Origin: Selenomonas sp.
GTDB taxonomy: Bacteria > Bacillota_C > Negativicutes > Selenomonadales > Selenomonadaceae
Reading direction: 5' to 3'
Assembly: GCF_024699275.1 (NCBI RefSeq)
Contig: NZ_JAILPX010000039.1
Location: 1 to 37,072, forward strand
DNA: 37,072 nucleotides
Both the position numbers and the translations under genes were made by a program. The notes under the pieces are model-generated. The model saw only the letters and a list, made by a program, of their open reading frames with translations. It ran no database searches and was not told where the DNA came from. The number at the start of each line of letters is the position of its first letter. The first letter of the stretch is position 1. This document shows, one piece after another, positions 7,533 to 15,111 of this stretch.

Positions 7533-8678
7533 TTATCTTAAACACTCCATAATTCGCCCATAATATATGTTAAGATTATTATTTTCCATTAAATACCGTT
7601 TTCCTCTGTTTACCATGTCCATATAATCATTTAATGTTAGTTTTTCAGTATAATTTAATGCTGCTAATAAGCTATCCTCACCAAATCTATAACAAATGCC
7701 TCTTCCTTCTTCCAACAATTCAGGTATCCCACCTCTATCAGAACCTACAACAAGCACTCCATTAGCAAATCCTTCAAGAACTGTTGTTGGATAATTCTCC
7801 ATCCAAAATGATGGCACAAGTAAAACATATGCATCATTTAATACATCTCTTATATTCTCATGAACTATATAGCCATTATAAATTATCTTGTCCGAAATAT
7901 ATTCACTTATATTTTTTTCATCTTTTTCCGTGGTGATTTTACCATAAATTTCTAATCTTACATCTCTATTCTGTGCAAATTTCTCAAACGCTGACAACAA
8001 TTCATAAATACCTTTATTTTTATTCACCGCACCTATATAAACGTATTTTCGTTTATCAAAAGTCCTTTTGTTATCATAATTAACAAAATTTAAAGGATTA
8101 GGTATATTACAGCAATTAAATCCATTAGCTAAAGCATAATCATTCAGCCTACGGCTTGGTGATATATATATATTCATTATTTTCTTTTCAAATTTTGTCA
8201 CATTTATCATAAGTAACAATTTAACAAGTAAATCCAATTTCGACTCATGATAGGAACAGCTGCTAAAACACCCTCTAAATTTATATCCCTCACAGACTTC
8301 CCCTGAATCAGTTATGCAATCTCCTTTTGGACATACAAGCGAATAATCATGAACAATGCGTATACATTTATATCCACGCAATGCACCTAATATTGTAAAA
8401 GGAGACGAGAATATATTATTAATAATTACACAATCTGGAGATGTTTTTCTAAGTATTCTTTTTAATTTTAATAATTTAAATGGTGAAATAAAAAACTTCA
8501 TCAATCTTGAGGTATTAAGATTTAGAGCATATTCATCATTTTCTAATATATTTTTGTCACAATTTATATATACACATTCTACACTATGGCCTCTATCACT
8601 AAGCAACGTTTTTAAATTTTGAACATAAACCTCACATCCTCCTGCAATTTTATGTTCATTAATAAGCATTACTTTCAT
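7533..8678 (-). CDS. Family 4 glycosyltransferase with cysteine cluster
   Basis: The 381-residue protein is a GT-B fold retaining glycosyltransferase. The donor-binding C-terminal half carries VYIGAVNKNKGIYELL near residue 215 and the GT4 E-X7-E motif ENYPTTVLE (Glu294 and Glu302), followed by GSDRGGIPELL. The N-terminal half has a cysteine-rich insert with Cys116, 121, 129, 137 and 141 after HDYSLV; similar inserts occur in a subset of GT4 enzymes from polysaccharide loci. The gene lies 13 bases after another GT4 gene and abuts the acyltransferase gene. It very likely adds one sugar of the repeat unit. Donor and linkage are not predictable here. Confidence 0.87.
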   Translation of the reverse strand: MKVMLINEHKIAGGCEVYVQNLKTLLSDRGHSVECVYINCDKNILENDEYALNLNTSRLMKFFISPFKLLKLKRILRKTSPDCVIINNIFSSPFTILGALRGYKCIRIVHDYSLVCPKGDCITDSGEVCEGYKFRGCFSSCSYHESKLDLLVKLLLMINVTKFEKKIMNIYISPSRRLNDYALANGFNCCNIPNPLNFVNYDNKRTFDKRKYVYIGAVNKNKGIYELLSAFEKFAQNRDVRLEIYGKITTEKDEKNISEYISDKIIYNGYIVHENIRDVLNDAYVLLVPSFWMENYPTTVLEGFANGVLVVGSDRGGIPELLEEGRGICYRFGEDSLLAALNYTEKLTLNDYMDMVNRGKRYLMENNNLNIYYGRIMECLR

Positions 8679-8691
8679 ATATCTATATTCC

Positions 8692-9801
8692 TTATCGTTT
8701 TAATTCTTTCAATTCTGGAAATACTCCACATAAATACTCTGCTAATATTTCTTTATTGGAATTCCAACTATACTTTTTTAATATTTTCAAATATTTTGCT
8801 TTATATTCATCAATCATCTTATCATCCTTCAAAGTATCAAAAGCATTTTTCCATGATTCTTTATTTCCTATATCAACATAAATTGCACTATCTTCAAAAA
8901 CCTCCTTAAATATATCTATTTGAGATAATATAATAGGCTTTCTATACCTCATAGCCTCTAAAGGCGGAATCCCAAATCCTTCCCATTTAGACGGATATAC
9001 TAATGCACTACAATGCATATATAAATCATCTATGCGTTCATTTGATACATACCCTTCTATAGTAACACTATCATTCAGCCCATTTTCATTAATTATTTCT
9101 TTAAGGCGTGTTTTATAGCTCCCATTAGATGATACTATTTTTAAGTTCCATCTATTTCTCCATAAAAAATGCATTTTCAACAATTCATGAATATTTTTAT
9201 GTGGATATGATGCTCCTATCACCAATAAGTATCCCCTATCATCCAAATTTTTATCAGCATATATATACTCATTATTCTCTAATGCATTCGGTACTACTGA
9301 TACAAAATCATCACTTAATTTATATTCTTTACACACATCTAACTTTGTTGTTTTTGATACCGTAATTATTCCTCTACAATCTTTTATTATTAGCGGTAAT
9401 ATTTTTTTAAAATATAAATATTGTGCAAAATGCTGTTTTGGATACCTCAATGATATTAAATCATGTATTGTTACTATTTGTTTTTTGTAACCAATCAACC
9501 CATGATGTGTAGGGGTATATACTATACCTAAATCTTTAGTTGCCAAATATTTTTGGTAAAACAATCTATATAATGCAGCTGTCGAAGAATATCCTGTCGT
9601 TATATATCGCGGCGAACGTATTACATTCCCACTAGAAGATTCTAAAGTTTCTAAATTCATACCATCAGCTAATATTTCATCGCACCAAAAAGACTCTTTT
9701 AAAATCTTTCTACAGTGCATAGCATAAATCCCCATACCAGTATATTTTTCTGAAAACATTGATAGATTTATAGTTAATTTATCTGAATATATCATTCTCA
9801 T
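8692..9801 (-). CDS. Family 4 glycosyltransferase (mannosyltransferase-like)
   Basis: This 369-residue GT-B enzyme shows YLLVIGASYPHKNIHELL at about 191-208 and the E-X7-E motif EGFGIPPLE (Glu274, Glu282), then AMRYRKPIILS. The layout, with an early segment EKYTGMGIYA, resembles GT4 mannosyl- or rhamnosyltransferases of O-antigen loci; the specific sugar is only a guess. The ATG follows the stop of the polymerase gene by one base, and the next GT4 gene starts 13 bases downstream, so all are co-transcribed. Composition is strongly AT-rich. Confidence 0.87.
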   Translation of the reverse strand: MRMIYSDKLTINLSMFSEKYTGMGIYAMHCRKILKESFWCDEILADGMNLETLESSSGNVIRSPRYITTGYSSTAALYRLFYQKYLATKDLGIVYTPTHHGLIGYKKQIVTIHDLISLRYPKQHFAQYLYFKKILPLIIKDCRGIITVSKTTKLDVCKEYKLSDDFVSVVPNALENNEYIYADKNLDDRGYLLVIGASYPHKNIHELLKMHFLWRNRWNLKIVSSNGSYKTRLKEIINENGLNDSVTIEGYVSNERIDDLYMHCSALVYPSKWEGFGIPPLEAMRYRKPIILSQIDIFKEVFEDSAIYVDIGNKESWKNAFDTLKDDKMIDEYKAKYLKILKKYSWNSNKEILAEYLCGVFPELKELKR

Positions 9802-9802
9802 A

Positions 9803-11086
9803 TCACCTAAATTTCATTTTATAATTACATACCAAAAACAATAGTACTACAACAATCAATTTTAAGCATACATCAATGCTTATACCAGTCATAATATCAG
9901 TTATAGGTCCGATTATCGATGGTATCATTATTGCATTAATGATGATGAATTCTTCCACACTTCTATTTTCAGTATACTTTTTCACAAGACTTAACACCAC
10001 CCCCGATAAATAAGCATTAACTGTTGTAACTAATATTACACCTATCCAAGAAAAGGAAATATAACCTATTAATGGAATTGGCAACCTAAACCCTCCACTA
10101 GAAACTTCCCCTGGAGTTACTCCTATAACATAAAGTGTTAGCGCTGATAAATTATACTCTGAATGAAAAGGAATTAATCCACCAACAATATTTGTCCCCA
10201 TCGTTGGAGACCAGCCCTCATTAATCCAGTGTTGTAAAAATATCAGCTGATCTTGTACATCAGGCATACCTCGAATTACGTCATACAATTCAGGTTCATC
10301 ACCTAAACCTATCATATAAAAGAAAAATGCATTACCTGCCGAACCTAGCATATATATCAATAAATATCCAACAACAAATGAACCGAACATCCATTTTTTC
10401 TTATATGCCATAAAGGAAAATAAAAATGCAAACACACCAGCAAAAATTTGACTCCTTCTCATTGTTAAAGCCAAACAAATCACCAACACTACAATCAACA
10501 ATAAACAAATCATTTTTGATTTTCCATTGGCCACTGCTAATTTTATAAGCAATAAAATAACTGATAAATTAGCAATAACAAGTGCCGACCTATATGTAAC
10601 TGCAAAATCTTTATATAGTTCTTGATATTCCCCACTCATATATTTTGCGGCCATCACATTTTCTGCAAATGCTGGTACAAATCCCATCCCAATAAAAGAT
10701 ATAACAAACAATACTATTGATATCAGTGCAAGTACTTCCGTCCCTTTTAACACATTACATATATTTCCAGGAGCTAATATATGCAATATTTCAATGAATT
10801 TTTTATAAAGAATATTATGCGAATAAAAACCGCAAACATAAGCCATTATATAGCTAAAAACGCCTAACAAGAGAATATACGAATATATTTCTTCAATATA
10901 TACTTCTACTCCATAATCTTGTCTTGCATGTTCTATAAAATAATAAGCCCCTAAAATATAGGGAATAATTACCGTCGGGATAGAAGAAAAAAACACCGTA
11001 TTTTTTTTACTTTTCCATAATATGATTGGAACACATAATTGCACACCCATGTACAAAATCATTGATATATATAGTAAGCTGTCCAT
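9803..11086 (-). CDS. wzy: O-antigen/oligosaccharide repeat-unit polymerase, Wzy-like
   Basis: The 427-residue product has about ten to twelve hydrophobic helices and a larger polar loop around residues 255-310, which contains GDEPELYDVIRG and GWSPTMGTNIVGG. This pattern, with a big periplasmic loop between membrane segments, is typical of Wzy polymerases and of the oligosaccharide repeat unit polymerase family. Wzy joins lipid-linked repeat units on the outer side of the cytoplasmic membrane. The locus also contains Wzx and Wzz, and no ABC exporter is visible, which supports a Wzy-dependent route. Wzy proteins share little sequence, so the call depends on topology and context. Confidence 0.8.
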   Translation of the reverse strand: MDSLLYISMILYMGVQLCVPIILWKSKKNTVFFSSIPTVIIPYILGAYYFIEHARQDYGVEVYIEEIYSYILLLGVFSYIMAYVCGFYSHNILYKKFIEILHILAPGNICNVLKGTEVLALISIVLFVISFIGMGFVPAFAENVMAAKYMSGEYQELYKDFAVTYRSALVIANLSVILLLIKLAVANGKSKMICLLLIVVLVICLALTMRRSQIFAGVFAFLFSFMAYKKKWMFGSFVVGYLLIYMLGSAGNAFFFYMIGLGDEPELYDVIRGMPDVQDQLIFLQHWINEGWSPTMGTNIVGGLIPFHSEYNLSALTLYVIGVTPGEVSSGGFRLPIPLIGYISFSWIGVILVTTVNAYLSGVVLSLVKKYTENRSVEEFIIINAIMIPSIIGPITDIMTGISIDVCLKLIVVVLLFLVCNYKMKFR

Positions 11087-11114
11087 ATTTTTCTCACAAC
11101 TTCTTAATTTGACA

Positions 11115-11867
11115 TTACAAAGTATTTATTTTAGCAAAAATATACTTTATAAATTCCCAGCCATAAGACTCTAAACAATATAATCTCGAATAATCATTTG
11201 AAATATATGCCATATATTTTTCATTTGCTCTTTTCAATGCAGCTTTTAAACCATCATTTATACTTGCTCCGCCAATCCTAAAATTACTAATAACATTATT
11301 AGAAGGGAGTATTGTAATCTTAACATTACTTTTCCTCATTTTTAAGAACCAATCAAAATCCGCATAAATTGAATATTTTAAATCAAAAGGATTTTCTAGG
11401 TACAATTCTTTTCGTACGATACTACTAGGATGATTCCAGTTTCGACTTGATATAAATCTATCTTTACGAGATTTTTTTACAATCCTTTTTTTGCATATGT
11501 AACCAATACTCCCATATGCAAAATCATATTTTTCTTTTTGGTAAACATCCATAAAAATTTTGACAGCATCTAGTTCCAACCAATCTCCAGCGTTGGCGAA
11601 TACTATAAAATTCCCTTCAGCTAGTTTGACTCCTTTATTCATTGCATCATATAGTCCTTTATCAGGTTCAGATACAACTTTATATCGTATTCCCTTTTGT
11701 TCAATTTTCTCTTTGTAGCTTTCTATAATATCTAAAGTATTATCTCTAGATGCACCATCTATAAATAGATATTCATAGGGGGCTATTGTTTGATTTAATA
11801 CTGCTTCTATTGTGGGTATTATTTCTTTTCCTGCATTGTATACTACTGTTATAATCGTAATATTCAT
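11115..11867 (-). CDS. Family 2 glycosyltransferase
   Basis: This compact 250-residue GT-A enzyme has ITIITVVYNAGKEI at the N-terminus, FIDGASRDNT (Asp37) and then EPDKGLYDAMNKG at 68-79 and FANAGDWLE at 90-98. The DKGLYDAMNKG/NAGD pair is characteristic of a GT2 group common in O-antigen and colanic-acid loci (WcaE-like). It is the first glycosyltransferase gene after wzz in the direction of transcription, so it may add the second sugar to the lipid-linked primer, but that is inference. It ends 29 bases before the polymerase gene. The upstream spacer of 195 bases is unusually long for this locus. Confidence 0.87.
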   Translation of the reverse strand: MNITIITVVYNAGKEIIPTIEAVLNQTIAPYEYLFIDGASRDNTLDIIESYKEKIEQKGIRYKVVSEPDKGLYDAMNKGVKLAEGNFIVFANAGDWLELDAVKIFMDVYQKEKYDFAYGSIGYICKKRIVKKSRKDRFISSRNWNHPSSIVRKELYLENPFDLKYSIYADFDWFLKMRKSNVKITILPSNNVISNFRIGGASINDGLKAALKRANEKYMAYISNDYSRLYCLESYGWEFIKYIFAKINTL

Positions 11868-11967
11868 ATATTATTTCCGCCTTCATTTTTAATAACTATT
11901 CACTACATTAATAGATTAATCCTTATCAATAATTTAGTGACTGTTATCTTACAGAGTAATCATCTTA

Positions 11968-12045
11968 TTAAATCAGTTCATTCTCCTGCTTTAGCTTGTT
12001 ATTTTTGCTTCTGCAATCCCAAAATATAGGTTTAACAAAGACCAT
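11968..12045 (-). CDS. Possible 25-codon small ORF in the wzz-glycosyltransferase spacer
   Basis: A short frame starts with ATG at 12045, ten bases after a GAGG ribosome site, and ends with TAA at 11968. The peptide would begin MVFVKPIFWD and end KQENELI. It resembles nothing I recognise and could be a remnant of a replaced gene, a leader peptide or chance. The rest of the spacer (11868-12058) is AT-rich, with no further frame or clear promoter visible to me. Confidence 0.15.
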   Translation of the reverse strand: MVFVKPIFWDCRSKNNKLKQENELI

Positions 12046-12058
12046 GTATTTCAAACCT

Positions 12059-12081
12059 CAATTCATCGAACAGATGAATTG
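12059..12081 (-). promoter_or_regulatory. Perfect hairpin overlapping the wzz stop codon
   Basis: A 9-bp perfect inverted repeat (CAATTCATC / GATGAATTG, 5-base loop) covers the end of wzz. No T-run follows it, so it is not a standard terminator. It sits between the conserved first two genes (wbaP, wzz) and the variable AT-rich block. It could stabilise the upstream mRNA or dampen read-through. Confidence 0.45.
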
Positions 12082-13460
12082 TTCCCCTTATCATCACATA
12101 CATATTTTCTCAGACAAAATATTATGTACAATATTGAAATAACTATAGATACTGCAAAACCTAATACAATAATCAAAAATCTTTTAGGTGCACTAGGTTT
12201 ATCCACATCAGGTAAATCAGCTGCATCGATAATCTGTATATCCATGCTTTCTATTGCTTCCTGAATCTTATCCTGTTCGCACTGTTTCACAAGGTTCAAA
12301 TATACTTCCTGCTTCAGCTTAGAATCACTTTGCAGTTGGATATACTGCCTTACAGCCTCGGGAAAAGCATCCATTTTCTTTTCTTTCTCTTCCTTTTTGG
12401 CCTTAATAGCATCCTCGCTGGCGCTGGCAGCGCTTGCCTGAGCTTCAGCTACAGCCTGATCCTTCAAGAGTTCTGCATACGCCGCATTAAGACTTGCCGC
12501 GCTGGAATCTACCGCAGCATTAACTTCATTCACTAAGGCATTATTAAGGCTTTCCAACTGTTTCATAGCCTGTATAATACTGGGATGTTCTTCCGTGTAG
12601 TTTTCCCGCAGGCCTACAAGTTCCACCTGTTTGCTGACAATCTGCGCACGAAGACTTTGAACCGTAGTGTTGTCATTAATATGGAAGTTTTTGGCACCTG
12701 CTTTTTGCTGATTCAGCTTTGCTGTTGCCGTATCATAAGTAGCCTGTGCACTTTTTTGCGCTACCTCCATATCGCCGATGGCTTTGTCGTAAGCGTTCAG
12801 CTGTTCAATAGCCAGTTTCGCCTGTTCGTCAGGGGCATACATTTTATTTTCTTTGGAATAGACAGCCAATTTTGTTGCAGCTTCATCGGCCTCTTTCTTG
12901 GCCGTCTCGATGCGTTTATTGAGGAATTTCACCAGCAGACTCTGGGTTTGCTGGTTCATGTCCGTCTGCATAGCAAGGAAGTTGTCCACAACACCTTGAC
13001 TTATCTGTTGGGCTTCTTCCGGTGTACGCCCTTTGGCCGTTACCGTTATCAAATTGGTCTGTTTTGTGTTCTTGATGTCCAAATTGGACTTAGCAAAAGC
13101 CTCAGCTGTAGGCTTTTTCTTCTCATCTTCCCATTCCAGCGAATCGATAATCGGTTCCAATACATGACGCGATCTCATAAGCTCTATATAATTGGTGGGC
13201 GAATTTGCAGAACTGCTGCCTCCCACATTGATCCCCATCATCGAAGCCATCGCGGCAGCACCGGTGATGTCTTTGCCTGCGCTTCTTGTCTGAACGAGCG
13301 TGGTGGATTCGTATTGCTTGGGAAGAACGAAAGATACACCTGCGGCGAGGATAGTACAGCCAGCGATGATTATAGCGATCTCCTTTTTGCGGGCGATGGC
13401 AATATCAGCCAGTTTGCCAAGGTCGATGATGTCTTCTTGTAAATTAGGTTTATTTTCCAT
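12063..13460 (-). CDS. wzz: Chain-length determinant protein (Wzz/GumC type)
   Basis: The 465-residue protein has an N-terminal membrane helix (about 26-47), a long periplasmic part rich in coiled coil and alanine (about 170-400), and a C-terminal helix (about 430-450) preceded by the proline-rich DVDKPSAPKRF motif that marks polysaccharide co-polymerases. It controls the chain length of Wzy-made polymers. No cytoplasmic BY-kinase domain follows the second helix, and no separate kinase gene is nearby, which suits a Gram-negative-style co-polymerase. The N-terminal cytosolic segment ENKPNLQEDIIDLGKLADI is typical of Wzz. The start ATG has a good AAGGAG site and lies 45 bases after wbaP. Confidence 0.9.
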   Translation of the reverse strand: MENKPNLQEDIIDLGKLADIAIARKKEIAIIIAGCTILAAGVSFVLPKQYESTTLVQTRSAGKDITGAAAMASMMGINVGGSSSANSPTNYIELMRSRHVLEPIIDSLEWEDEKKKPTAEAFAKSNLDIKNTKQTNLITVTAKGRTPEEAQQISQGVVDNFLAMQTDMNQQTQSLLVKFLNKRIETAKKEADEAATKLAVYSKENKMYAPDEQAKLAIEQLNAYDKAIGDMEVAQKSAQATYDTATAKLNQQKAGAKNFHINDNTTVQSLRAQIVSKQVELVGLRENYTEEHPSIIQAMKQLESLNNALVNEVNAAVDSSAASLNAAYAELLKDQAVAEAQASAASASEDAIKAKKEEKEKKMDAFPEAVRQYIQLQSDSKLKQEVYLNLVKQCEQDKIQEAIESMDIQIIDAADLPDVDKPSAPKRFLIIVLGFAVSIVISILYIIFCLRKYVCDDKGNNSSVR

Positions 13461-13505
13461 GAAGTTTGGTTCTCCTTACACGTTTATTTTGAGTTAGGAA
13501 AGGCT

Positions 13506-14921
13506 TTAGTATGCGCCTTTGCCGAAGAGGACTGCAGTGAATGTTTTGGCCAAGTACATGATATCCAACCATACTGACCAGTTTCTTACATACCATGTAT
13601 CCATGGCTACACGTTCTTCATAGGTAGTGTCACTTCTACCGCTAGCTTGCCACATACCGGTGATGCCCGGCAGTACCATAGCGTATTCACGGAAGTATTC
13701 ACCATAACGTTCGATTTCTTTTTGCACGATGGGCCGTGGGCCTACCAGGCTCATATCGCCCTTGATGACATTCCATAGCTGAGGAAGCTCATCCAGGCTG
13801 GTCTTACGCAGGAAACCGCCCAGCTTGGTAACTCTGGGGTCATTGGTCAGCTTGAACGTTTCATCCCATTCTTTTTTTGCTTCAGGATTAGTGGCTAAGT
13901 ACTCAACCAGTTTTTCCTGCGCATTGGGTACCATGGACTGAAACTTATAGCAAGGAAACTCTTTGCCATCCTTGCCAATGCGACGATGTGCAAAAATCAC
14001 ATTACCCTTATTGTCAATTGCTACCAACAAGCTCACTATAGCAATAATAGGTAGTATCAAAAGTCCTCCACCAATCGTGCATACTAAATCAAAGATACGT
14101 TTGTAAATCCGATTACGGCGCATAGCTAAGTTATTCCGCATATGAAGCATTAGGATTTCTTCCGTGAAGAGCACCTGCGCTTCCACCCCCATCATAGGCG
14201 TACCGATTAAATCCGGCACATAAGATACGTTCCGCACATGGGGCTGTACGGTGGTAATCAATTTTTGAAGCCTGTCCCGCTCCATCCCCGGAGCGGTGAT
14301 AATTACGGTCTGGATCAAGCTATTCTTAACGATATTTTCAACTTCGCTGACTTTGCCCAGCAGGTTGTAGCTACTGGCAACTTTTTCCGAAATCGGGTTG
14401 TCATCAAGAAAACCTACAATATTATAGCGATAGCCTAAATCATCCTGAAAGAAATGCAGTGTCCTTTCGGCAGTCTTGCCGGCACCTACGAGAACAACAT
14501 CTTCATAGAAATGATGACAGTATTTCAACCATAAACTAATGCCTATACGCTCTGCATAAAGAGTAACTAACATCAATAGCCAGAACCCTAGAAAAAATGA
14601 ACGGGGTGCCTGCCACGTGGTAAAGAAATACAGCGCAACAATACAAGCCAGCATGCCATAGCCAATGCCGTAGAACACACTGCGTACAGTGTAAATGAAT
14701 GGCTGCATGGCACTATACGCCCGCGATTGAAGCAAAAACAACAGGAACGTTAATGGAAGCCACAAGTATATGTAACTCCTGGATATCGACTGGTCATATA
14801 CCATATTGGCTAATTGGCCCGTCAAAACAATTGCCGCATAATCAGCAGCCACGAAGACCAGCGGACCAAAATAATGCCCTATTTTCCTTTTTACATGCAC
14901 ATTTCCACTTACTGCATTCAA
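13506..14921 (-). CDS. wbaP: Undecaprenyl-phosphate sugar-1-phosphate transferase (WbaP-type), initiating enzyme
   Basis: The 471-residue product has four to five N-terminal membrane helices (about 15-135), a central nucleotide-binding-like CoA-binding_3 domain (VVLVGAGKTAERTL near 140), one further helix near 280 and the C-terminal bacterial sugar transferase domain. That domain shows KRIFDL, HRRIGKDGKEF, KTSLDELPQLWNV and the GDMSLVGPRP signature, which contains the conserved Asp-Glu pair. It transfers hexose-1-phosphate, often galactose-1-phosphate, to undecaprenyl phosphate and so starts the repeat unit. It is the first gene of the polysaccharide operon, behind its own promoter. The frame opens with TTG at 14921; AAGAAGGG lies about 13 bases upstream, which is rather far, so the start is not certain. 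Confidence 0.9.
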   Translation of the reverse strand: MNAVSGNVHVKRKIGHYFGPLVFVAADYAAIVLTGQLANMVYDQSISRSYIYLWLPLTFLLFLLQSRAYSAMQPFIYTVRSVFYGIGYGMLACIVALYFFTTWQAPRSFFLGFWLLMLVTLYAERIGISLWLKYCHHFYEDVVLVGAGKTAERTLHFFQDDLGYRYNIVGFLDDNPISEKVASSYNLLGKVSEVENIVKNSLIQTVIITAPGMERDRLQKLITTVQPHVRNVSYVPDLIGTPMMGVEAQVLFTEEILMLHMRNNLAMRRNRIYKRIFDLVCTIGGGLLILPIIAIVSLLVAIDNKGNVIFAHRRIGKDGKEFPCYKFQSMVPNAQEKLVEYLATNPEAKKEWDETFKLTNDPRVTKLGGFLRKTSLDELPQLWNVIKGDMSLVGPRPIVQKEIERYGEYFREYAMVLPGITGMWQASGRSDTTYEERVAMDTWYVRNWSVWLDIMYLAKTFTAVLFGKGAY

Positions 14922-14960
14922 TATAATACGAAATCCCTTCTTATTTTTATTCCTATTTAT

Positions 14961-14975
14961 AGTGCTTTTTGCACT
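14961..14975 (-). promoter_or_regulatory. Small hairpin in the wbaP leader
   Basis: AGTGC-AAAAA-GCACT (minus strand) forms a 5-bp stem in the roughly 65-base untranslated leader between the promoter and wbaP. It lacks a T-tail. It might affect mRNA stability; no regulatory class is recognised. Confidence 0.3.
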
Positions 14976-14994
14976 GTTTTTAGGTTACTTTAAT

Positions 14995-15023
14995 AATATA
15001 GCATACACTGCATTTTTGCACAA
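14995..15023 (-). promoter_or_regulatory. Promoter of the polysaccharide operon
   Basis: On the minus strand TTGTGC (15018-15023) and TATATT (14995-15000) are separated by exactly 17 bases, a good housekeeping sigma promoter. It lies just after the ftsH terminator and about 75 bases before wbaP. No other clear promoter was found between here and the left edge, so it may drive the whole locus. Confidence 0.65.
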
Positions 15024-15046
15024 GTTTTCCTATGTATTTTACATAC

Positions 15047-15096
15047 AAAAAAAGGTGCTGTGACAAAATGAATGTTCATTTTGCCACAGCACCTTT
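15047..15096 (-). terminator. Rho-independent terminator after ftsH
   Basis: A near-perfect inverted repeat (15051-15096, 22 of 23 pairs) is followed on the minus strand by a run of T (15047-15053). The long stem contains GGTGCTGTG/CACAGCACC. It separates the ftsH transcript from the polysaccharide operon. Confidence 0.9.
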
Positions 15097-15111
15097 ACGG
15101 ACTGTTCTTAT

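Noticed and set aside
4593..12062. Insertion sequence or prophage as the cause of the AT-rich block
   Set aside because: No transposase or integrase fragments, no terminal inverted repeats and no target duplications were visible; all frames are intact polysaccharide genes.
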